Assembly: GCA_963971225.1 (NCBI GenBank)
Contig: OZ020269.1
Span: 82,870,450-82,934,449 of the forward strand
Direction: 5' to 3'
From: Melieria omissa
Lineage: Eukaryota > Arthropoda > Insecta > Diptera > Ulidiidae
Length of the DNA: 64,000 bases
Shown here: in pieces, positions 54,601-64,000 of the stretch
Layout: every line of letters starts with the position of its first letter
Position numbering within the stretch: the first letter of the stretch is position 1
Notes under the pieces: model-generated
What the model was told of the DNA's origin: nothing
Database searches by the model: none
What the model saw: the letters and a program-made list of their open reading frames with translations, nothing else
Position numbers and translations under genes: made by a program

Positions 54601-55100
54601 CCTGAAAATATTTGATTCCATTTTAAAACGTAATAAATGTGCTATTAGTATAGAAATCTGCCGAACAAAGAAAATGGCAGCACTCATACGCCATGTTGTA
54701 CCTAAAAAATAATTCAGCGACAGCCTTTCGCACTTTAAAGCGCCAAGTACTGCACACCACTCGACGTCAACTTGCAACATGTTCAGTGACTTGAATATTG
54801 CTATAAAATATCGACTAATCCCTCTACATATTTGTTGTATTTTTGTGCAGGCAAAATAATCATTTGTCAAGCAAAGAAATCACAAGCGGCACTTTGATTG
54901 ACATTAAATCCGCTGGAGCAACGTTTTAGTGCGACCTCTCAAATGTGTCCTTGCATAAAGCCGTTGCTTTAATGTGCGTCTGCCGCCTGCTCTTTCCTTC
55001 CGTCTCGCTCCTTACAATAGCTAAATCATTCGAAGCGTGACATGGGTGACGGGGCGTAAACGCGGCAAGAGCACAAAAACCCACTCAGCAAACGATCGAC
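51637..55100. other. unassigned host non-coding DNA
   Basis: The block 52640-53400 is GC-richer, with overlapping short frames on both strands and no known domain; a (CA)-rich run lies near 53418-53460. The rest is AT-rich without recognised elements. Confidence 0.35.
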
Positions 55101-58100
55101 GTACGCGTTCGCCGCTCGGTTAAAGCTGTGCCATAGCATGCAAATTGTGAGCTACTGCTGCTGCAAATATGCAAAAGGGCTAAGCGCTTGTAGATGAATG
55201 GACGAATGGATATGGCATATGCAAGGATTGTATGAATGGTGTGAAGGTTGCTGGCAAGAGGGAGCATTTTCATTTTCATTTTCACGCGCATTTTGCATTT
55301 CGCATTTCGCGCTCATTGAAAATTTTGTGCGACTATTTTCCGAAAAGTAAATAGTAAACGCCCGAGCACTTGTTCCAGTGTGCCGCAGTGCCTATGGCAA
55401 TGTGTGGCTGGCCGCTGTCTGTGTGCGTAGCATCGTTGAGCGCTTAAGCACTGGAAAAAAGCAACGCTTACACACAACTCCTCGCCACACACCCACTCAC
55501 ACAAACATACTCTGACACTTTTAGCTGTAAATGGAGCCATCAAAGATTATGCAGCGATGATTGAGTATTTGCGAAAATGGGCGGGCACTGAGTAAACTAA
55601 TTTGATGCGTTCAGGCGGCAATGAAGAAGCGAAATTTTGCGCTTGAAGGCTGGTGTACTTAGTACTGTTTGCAGTTTTGTAGTTTTTGTAGTTTTTATGC
55701 TGCGAAATAGTCTAATTCAAAGTTAAGCATATAAATATACGAATGTATAAACATTTTTGTATAAAAGTATTTGTGTAAAAATTATTAGAGAACAAATTAG
55801 AAACTTGGAATTTGTGGTCTTTCCTTGGTCAGACATTGACATATTGAAGTGTAAGACCGTTTCTAGTTTTTCTGCAGAACAATAACAATGGCAAAAGTTG
55901 TATGATAAGCTGAGTTTTTTTAGTAAGTCTATCAATAAGTGAGATTTTCGTGAGCACAGAAATTATAGTACAAATTGAATTGATTATAGTACAAATCGAT
56001 CACCTGCTAGTGAGTGTTGGCCAGGTTTTTGTTTTTGGCAATCTTTTGATAAGGAAGAAAAAAGATTTAGTACCAGGAAACATGTAAACTAAATTTTTAA
56101 AAGTTCCAGAATATTTGAATTTTTGCTTTTTAATATACGAATTCATTTTAGTAAATAGTGCTGTGATCAAAAATAATTGTCATTGAGCTTTTTAAACAAA
56201 TCATGCTTGTCCTACAATCCAATTTTTGCAACAAACTCATATGCCGTCGATATGCCAAAGCTAGCAAAACTTATTTTCACAAATGAAATGTTCTTTAATT
56301 ATTTTGTTCTTCGTATATTTACACAAGTGTTTACTAAATTTTGTTTTGTTGACAAAATAATAGTTGCAACTTTTCCATTACATTGCTGCACAGGCAAAAC
56401 ACTTTCAATACCAGCAAAAAGTTTCTATCCAACTTGCAATATACAACAATTCCGAGTGCATCCATGGCGCAAATATGCGGCAAAACATTGCCAAACTGTT
56501 GTATTTGCAAGTTTTAAGTTGAAAATTCTTGCTTACGCTTGCAGCAATTTCTTGTGACGCTGTTTGCTTAAAGTTTCGTTATATTAAATATCAGATGTTG
56601 TTTACATTTGGCTTACTGTGGTGGCAGCAACATTTGCATTTACCTGTTGACTGGTGTTCGATGTCACCCAAAGGCATGCAAGGCAGTGGGCTGAACAGTT
56701 GAATTTTGAGTTAAAAAGTTGCAAGTATTGAGCTGAAAATAATTTGTGCTGAGCTTTGAATGTACTTTCAATAACCACTGACAAAATGCATACAAAATAA
56801 TTGAATGAAATAAATAAAATATGAAAAGTACATGTTTCATATTTTGCAGAAAAAACCATTAGTTTTTATTCAATAGTTCAATCAATTGCAAGATTGACAC
56901 AAAGGAAAGGCTGACAAATCATAACTATTAAAAATAAAATATTTAAAATTTTTGATTTAATTGTTAATAATATTTTTTAATTTTTTTTTTATTTTTTTGT
57001 TATTATTAAAAACTAAAACATTATTTGAAAAAAATTAGTTTATTTAAATTCAATTATTAAATTAAATTTAAAAAAATTTATTTGCATTTTTTTATAATTA
57101 ATTATGTAAGCAACCCAAAAATGCATAAATAAATATATTTATTGAAATTATAAATTAAGCGTGGTAAACATTAAAATTTCAAAATAGAAAGAAATACAAT
57201 TAATGAATAATATATAAACACAAAATTCGAAAAACAAAAAAAACAATAATGAATTCGGAATTTAAATATAAATACTTAATGAAGAAATACGTTATTAAAA
57301 AACAAAAAATAAACAGTTATTTCATTTCAAGTAAACCAACTATCATCATAATTTTTGTTCAATAATACTTCGTAAATACAATTTTAAATATTTCGAAAGT
57401 AAATGAAGACATGTGGCAGCTCCGCTTAAAAGCAGACAAACTAATATTCAAATCAGTTCTAAGTGTTCATATGAAATTTCATTCAGTTGTGGAGATGAAA
57501 AGAAAGTGTTGTATCGTGTAAACAAAATTCACTTTTCAACTCTGGCCACGGCTCCTTCTCAGGACCTTCTCAGGGTCACTAGGATCTGCCAGACCAGTAC
57601 AAGTTGTTATTGATAAAAAATTGCATATATTTGTTCCACCGTGACAGACGCAATCGAAATTTGATCAAATTGTCACACACTCACACACATTCACACTGAC
57701 ACTCTGCAGAGTGTGTGCGCCTGAAAATCACCACAACATTAGCATGAAAATGTGCAAATCAGAAATGCAAAATTGAAATTGATGTTTGGAAAATTTGTGT
57801 GAAAATTGTGTGCAAAATTAATTTACAATCAGGCAACAACGCAGACAGACAGACAGACATACAAACAAACAGACAGACAGGCAGACAAGCGGTGCAGCAC
57901 GTCAGGATAACCGCGAGAAAAAAGTCGCCTTAAAGCAACTCGAAAAATCGACATGCGCCAGTAAAGCGAAATTAACAGCGACAAATTGCGAGCAACTAGC
58001 ACAACAATAAAGACAACAATAACAACCAAAACAGCAAGAAGCAGATTAAGCAGCTGGAAAACTGCCGTTACAAACCAGCGACTGTTGCAAATTGCCAGCA

Positions 58101-58700
58101 AACAGGAATCACAAATGCAAATTCGCGAGCGCTGTCAATGCGATGTGTGGATGTGGGCGGTGGAGGGAGTGTGGTGTGGCGGTGAGGTGTTGCTTAGTGA
58201 AATTTAATTGCAACATTTTTTGATTTGATTACTGCAGTTTTGGCTCACTTGAGCGTGGGTTGCTGCTGTTTTTATTGTTGTTGTTGTTGTGTAGTCGCTT
58301 GTAGTTAGTCAAAGTTATGCAATGCGTTCGAATTGATTTGTTGCGGAGCGACAGCCAGCCGGAGCGTAAACATTGCGACTGCCAACTGCCAATGGCGCGC
58401 AGGCGCCTTGTCGCCTGCCCGGGATAAGCAAAGCAAAGTTTTGTTGTCGTTGAGGCAAACGAGAGAAACCAAATTGGTACTGGATGATTTGGGGCCTTTT
58501 GCGCAACCTATGATATGGTTTATGGTTGTGATTTGGTTATTTGAAAAAATTTTTTATGAAGCTTCACAGGAATGCCAGAAGTGTGAAAGTGGATTTTTGA
58601 AAATTTCAAAATTTCGTTACAAAGTTATTATGTTGAACAAACGCATTGAAAACTCGTGTAACTCTTGTTCTTTTTATTTTTAATGTTTCGAAAAGAATCT
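55101..58700. other. unassigned host non-coding DNA
   Basis: No gene recognised. A (CAGA)n-like run lies at about 57840-57890, and extreme AT-rich sequence at 56930-57400. The frame at 56177-56557 has no recognisable similarity. Confidence 0.35.
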
Positions 58701-59600
58701 GAAATGTCGAAGGTGTTTTGTTTATTGTTCAATAATTATAAAACTCCCTTTAAATTTTGAAGGTTTTTTTCAAATAAGTATTTACATATTTATATATAAA
58801 ATTATTATAAAAACCATTACTAAATGAGTTATTATTTAATTATTACGAAAAAATTATTTAAATTTATTAAAAAAAACCATTCCAAGCATATTTGTAATAA
58901 AAGAATAATTAAAATAATAAATTAATATTTGAAATCAATACTTAATGGAATTGAATAAATAAAAATTGGATGAATATACGAATGAATAAAGATTCGTATA
59001 AAGTTTCATTTAAATTTTATTACAAACTTTTTTATCGAATTTTGAAAGAATAATTAAAATAATAAATTTATATTTGAAGTATAATTAATAGAATAAACAT
59101 TTATATATTGAAAATTATAAGAGCATAAAATTTCTATTTGAATTTTTTTGCAATATTTTGTTTCGAATTTCTCTTCAAAAAATTTATTTAGGAATTCATT
59201 TGAAAAAATCAATTGAATTAATAATTAGTTTAAAATAATTAGGAAAGAAACTAAATAGTAAATTAGTATTTCAAATCAGTATTTAATGAAATATCTGCCT
59301 AGAAATCTGAATATATAAGTTTTTCTCGAACCCAAAGCTGGCAGTGTAAAATATTAATTTCAGTTGTATTTCCTTCTTTTAATTAAATAATTAATTAATT
59401 TTAAATACGAAATTAGGTTTTTTGATACAAGTTCTCAATATTTCAATTATTTTTGAAAAAATTATGCAAATAAATCCATGTTCGAAATCATTATTTAATT
59501 AAATATCATAAATTGTTTTCAAAAAATAATAATACAAATATGGCAATGAATATGATGAAAAAATATGATGAAAAAATATGATGAAAAACATTTTCCTCAA
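58701..59600. repeat. AT-rich degenerate repeats
   Basis: Copies of a segment like AATAATTAAAATAATAAATT followed by ATTTGAAATCANTAYTTAAT occur near 58904, 59048 and 59236, with a fainter one near 59460; spacing 144-224 bp. ATATGATGAAAAA is repeated three times at about 59549-59590. Confidence 0.5.
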
Positions 59601-60850
59601 ACACTCACCTTAAATAAAATATTTGTATTTTACCTGGACTCCTTTCCGTCTCTTTTAAGCCGGAAGCTTTTTCTATTAAAAACTTAGTCCTGAATTAGTT
59701 CACCAATTCACTTGCAAATTTTTACACTTCACAATATTTTTCCACTTTGTCGGCTCTCACTTCACTGCCAGCCAACCAGTCAGCCAGACCCCACAGAACC
59801 CATCCATACAGCAACACGAAAAATTCTGCACTAACTTCAAAACCATTGCTTGGAATTTTTTTTGCCAATTCCAACTTCACAAACCGTTTTGCCGTTTCGC
59901 TCGCTCCCACTGTCCACCGCACGGCGCATTTGGTTCTCATAACTTGCGACTGGCGTTTTCCTTCACATGTGCCGCGTTCCTTCGAATGTCAATGCGAACG
60001 TCAAGTTGCTGTTTCAAAATTTTCGCTGACTCTTTGAAAAACGTGCATTTTGCTCGGTGCTGACCAGAGCTCGGCAGCGAGCAGCGACAAATTTGAAATT
60101 AAAATAAATCACATTCAATTAATTTGATACGCGCAGCAACAACAAAGTGCGGCACTGTGTCGCGGCACAGTATTGAAATGCTGCAACGGTAGCGGCAGCG
60201 CTAATGCCACAGCAACAACATCGCATATCGAGCGCACTAGGCTGCAGCGGACAGACATATAGTTAAACAAACGGTCCGTCGGGGAATTTGAGGGCCGGGT
60301 GGCAGTGAGTGTGCAAATATGCAACATGCAATTCCAGACTCCTGTGCTGGTAATATTTCAGCGCGCTCATACGTAAGTGAAGCCTGAAATAGGTGTTGCT
60401 ATAGCTGCGCTGTATGTGTGTATGTGACTGGGCTGGCTTAACTTACCTTTGTGTTAAGTCGCTTATATAGAAATATTAAGGTATTTTTATTATTAGCCCC
60501 GGGAACCCAATAACTTATACCGATAAGTTATATATGTATTTACATTTTATGAATATTAAGTATTTTAATTTTATATAAAACTAGCGGACACGGCGAACTT
60601 AACAAGTTCGCCCATACATCTAAATAAAACAGAATTCATAACCTCACAACTTCACTTCACTTGATTCTACCTAATCCTTTACGAATAATTTTATTCCAAT
60701 TTAAATATTGAAAATTCGATAATGATCTAAAAGCAATTTTAGTGTGAAATGACAAAGCAACCAAGATTTTGATATCTACAGTCTCGTTACGTTATTGATC
60801 TTGCAAACCAAAAATCGTTAATGTTGTTGTGCAGGAAAAGTGTTTTTTTC
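59601..60850. other. unassigned host non-coding DNA with a transposon-like motif at 60580
   Basis: No gene recognised. AACTAGCGGACACGGCGAAC at about 60580-60600 resembles a motif widely seen at the edges of insect dispersed repeats, but no element boundaries could be drawn. Confidence 0.25.
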
Positions 60851-61480
60851 ATTTAAAAATGTCCAAATTTGGAGCTCTGGCGATTATGTTTCAAATAAAA
60901 AAAACCCCATACGAAATGTAATGAAATTCAATGTTTTGGAATTTTTCGATTTTCCGGAAAGCTTTTCCCAATTTTGAGCTTTGGCAACCATTTGAACTGT
61001 AATGCATATTATACGATTAAAATTAAAAAAATTAAATACTTATCAATCTCCAGACAATATGCATGAAAAATCTATTTTTCCGAATTTCGAGGAGAAAATG
61101 GAGGATAATTCTTGGGAAGAGACAAACACAATAAAAAAATGCTTGAAGTAGAAAACTCCCATTAAATTCTGTTCCTCCATTCATACTCTTAACCCATCGT
61201 TGACCCCGTCATACTTTGATTTTCGAAAAAAGGAAAAACGTGTGTCTAAATATTTTCGATTTCATGTGTTTTCATTAAACAATCTTTTAACCCTTTGTAT
61301 ACACATTTCATTTTGATTTTTACAAAAATAACCTTTTTTAAAGTCAATAGGCCGATCGGTTCATGTTTTTTTTAGTCTTCTTGACCCCGTCCAATTTCGA
61401 TTTTCGAAAAAATGAAAAGCACGGCTGGTTTATTTATAATTTTTCCAAATTCGAAGAATACATTAAATCATGTTTCTCTA
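60851..61480. repeat. degenerate interspersed duplications
   Basis: TTGACCCCGTC followed by GATTTTCGAAAAAANGAAAA occurs at about 61199-61238 and 61381-61420. An AAATTTGGAGCTCTGGCGAT-like block at about 60869 recurs as AATTTTGAGCTTTGGCAACC at about 60971. No coding potential. Confidence 0.5.
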
Positions 61481-63555
61481 TACAAACTTAAAGAAAAAAA
61501 CCACTACAAAAACCTTCAAAACTTGACTCCAAATAGTGATCCAATCTATGGAAGATCTTAACCTCAATCAGTTTTCAACTCTAAGTATAAATGAATTTAA
61601 AATGTTTCCTCGAAAATCTTAGTGTAGAAGAGAGAAGGAAAATCAAGAAAGAAAGAGAAAGGAAAGAAAGAAAACGGACAGGTCAACAAGCGCTGCTGAT
61701 GTCAACACACTCAGAGGCAGATGAATAGTAAGACAGATGGTTGTAAGAAGGCCCCTTTCAAAAAAATTTTCTGAAACTGTTGTTATAGGTCGCCACCACA
61801 ATTGGTTTCGATATTTGTGTTTTTAACTAACTCAGATATACCGAACGTACTATAAGCAGTAAACCTATATTTTAGAGTAATGGTTAGCAAATTTAAAGTG
61901 GGTATGTATTCAAAGTATAGTTGTCGCTGTGGCTTAATCCAAGTCTAAGCGTTTCAGCCAACAACACATACCACACGCATAATATTTTCGTAGAAAATAA
62001 ATAATAATTCCAAACTCAAATCAGCTACTGTCACCACCTTAGGCACTTACATAACGCAAAACTACAACAGTCAACATAATTTTCCCATGCAGCACATGAA
62101 TTTCTTATATGCACCTGAAAGAGCATAAATCGTACAGAAAGCATGGACACCAAACAAACACACAGACAAACACTTAGCAAAATACGAAAGTATGCTAAAA
62201 ATTTCACACGTTGTATAAACGTGCCAACAAATTTCCAGAAAAGCGAATTTGCGCGTAAGCTGAGAATGGAGCTTAAAGCACGTACGGCCTGTTTGTTGCT
62301 AAAAAATACCATTAATTTAACAATAAAAACTTTAATACAAAAAGCGTAGAAAAGCATTGCCAAAACTATGTGAACTATGCAATGCGGCGCTGACTAAGCA
62401 GAATTCTGTAATGGACTTGTGTCCATTTCAATGTTCCCCATTGACCTTAATTTCGCGGCAGGAAATTAAATTGCCCACATAATCCTTAAGCGATAGTCGG
62501 CTAATGCGTCGCTAATGTCAGCCATTGGGCATGGCGCACAGCAACATCAGCCAACCAGTGTTGCGGTGACAACGATTGCAATTGCTCGCCGGCCTGAAAC
62601 TTAATGACCCAAATGTAGACAGCAGACGGCCGATGTTGGGCGCAGAAAGTACACGCTGAGGACATTTCATAAGCCAGCACAATAAACTATGGACTTATCC
62701 GGTGACATGCTGTATCACATTATGGTCACATCCTGCCCCACGCACACACACACACAAACACAAACACACATGTATACAAATGTACAAAAATACATATGGC
62801 TGTGTTCCTCTGGAGGCAACACAGCAGCGCCTAATGGCCAAGTGATCAAGTGGACATGCGGCTCGCCCACTTACGCCCGTCAGGCGTCCGTCTACGTAAT
62901 TCCCCAGTTGTGCTGATTTGCGCTCATCACATTCGGCCAATTGAATGTATTGATTTGAGTGGACCGCAAGCGAAAATGGTTGTGCTGCCGGCACTGCTTA
63001 ATTTTTGAGTTGGGGAAGGAGCAAACAAACAAATGATGACTAATTAATGTGAACATCTTGCGTCGCATTCTAATATGTTTTTGGTCTCTCAAGAGGTGCC
63101 GAAGTCTGCAAGTAATGGCAAGACAAGTCAGCGTTTAATGCGACTTTAAGTCTTTTACTGTTCTACTATTCGAGTACAAATCTGATATCACTTGACTGTC
63201 ATCTTATAAGTGGGCAGCTGAACTGATCGAAAAAATGCTCGCAGCTACATATAAAGTGGCTGAAAGCTGATTCCAATTACAATCGCTTTTCATGCGTTGA
63301 GCATTTCACTTTATTGATTCTATTCACTGAATTCATTCTCAGAAATTTGCCATTTCTCCACTGAGAGATAACTGTCAGATAAAAACATTACAGTCACTGT
63401 CACTTGAATTCATAAATAATATGACTACGTTGAATATGCTATGAAAACTTGGCAATTAATTCAAAAATTATAAGATGAGTTCAAGAAATTATTAAATTAT
63501 TAAATAAAACTGACAGTGCGTGAAAATTACATAATTTTTTTTTGCTAGATTTGTC
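61481..63555. other. unassigned host non-coding DNA
   Basis: Purine-rich GAAAGAAAGA run near 61625-61675 and a (CA)n run at about 62740-62770. No gene or element recognised. Confidence 0.35.
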
Positions 63556-63790
63556 GCTCTGGTTTAGCTGTTCCAAAGGTCGGCCGTAATCATCGTATAG
63601 GTTTTTGTGACCAAGGGTCCATCATCCTTTTCTACGGATGACTGTCTCAGTATACGCAAACTTCCACGCATCAATGCTGAAAACTGGCAGAATATGTGTG
63701 CAGCTGTCAATCTCGAAGCATAATCTACAGGTAATTTTCTTAGATGTGTCTCATAAAGTTTCTATGTCCCATAATAAATGCAGCCATCTC
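63556..63790 (-). pseudogene. LINE RNase H / zinc-knuckle tail relic
   Basis: Minus-strand residues MGHRNFMRHI, then (frame change) CRLCFEIDSCTHILPVFS, then WKFAYTETVIRR match the GHxNFxRHLxK...CRxCxExxExxxHILCxCxAL pattern at the end of R1/I-type LINE polymerases. Two stops and at least one frameshift are present, so it is an old remnant. Confidence 0.5.
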
Positions 63791-64000
63791 AGAGTTCTCT
63801 CATTTAGATAAAGAACTTTTTTCCTTGACCTCCTTCTTATCCTTTTTATTGGCTTCTTTAAAGCCCAGTTTGTCTACGGTCTTCGATGGTCCTAAACAAA
63901 CTCACTTATGCTAACCGACTGAGCAGGTAATTTTATTATTTTGACACAAGTGAAGAGTGCCCACATACAAATATGTATCGTAGCAGAATTCCACTGAACA
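63791..64000. other. no recognised feature
   Basis: Possibly further decayed LINE sequence on the minus strand (AAGAAGGAGGTCAAGG-like lysine/glutamate codons), but not assignable. Confidence 0.3.

Overview
The window looks like non-coding DNA from a higher (schizophoran) fly. It is AT-rich, with many CAA/TTG and CA/TATG microsatellites, and no run of conserved host exons is recognisable. A tephritid fruit fly is my best guess, from the flavour of the dispersed repeats, but that is inference. The interpretable content is mobile DNA; the rest reads as intergenic or long-intron sequence with a few weak candidate host exons (18.6, 33.5, 39.3 and 47.0 kb).

The main element is a full-length gypsy-group LTR retrovirus (errantivirus) at 25913-33404 on the minus strand. 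It has two identical 316-bp LTRs, a TGTA target duplication, a tRNA-Lys-type primer site, a polypurine tract, gag, pol and env. gag and env are open; pol is cut by one in-frame TAA between the reverse transcriptase and RNase H. A canonical T-TTT-TTA slippery heptamer sits at the gag-pol junction, and a strong 3' splice site abuts the env ATG.

The most unusual locus is 48266-50434. It is a hAT-type element flanked by the 8-bp duplication CTCTAAAG and built as a giant inverted repeat of about 0.93 kb arms. Its joints are best explained by one copy inserting, in inverted orientation, into another copy of itself (8-bp duplication GTATGTAG), followed by inversion of the central loop by recombination between the arms. 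Both arms carry the same decayed N-terminal BED zinc-finger relic of a transposase.

Other DNA transposons: piggyBac-type TTAA elements (1986-2614, 8042-8278, 24366-24604, 50862-51088); a PIF/Harbinger-type element (7344-8364) carrying a MADF/Myb-like relic, sitting inside a tRNA-derived SINE and itself containing one of the piggyBac-type elements; a deleted mariner (9309-9898); and TA-flanked TIR elements (12467-13430, 40520-40875). LINE remains are scattered at 12.0, 20.4, 24.6, 34.5-35.3, 51.4 and 63.6 kb. A second SINE copy lies inside the LINE reverse-transcriptase remnant at 35.0-35.25 kb. A satellite-like array with three-monomer higher-order periodicity occupies about 45.23-46.17 kb.

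The genes inside the errantivirus act together (Gag particle, Pol enzymes, Env glycoprotein from a spliced RNA). The rest are independent, mostly dead insertions.
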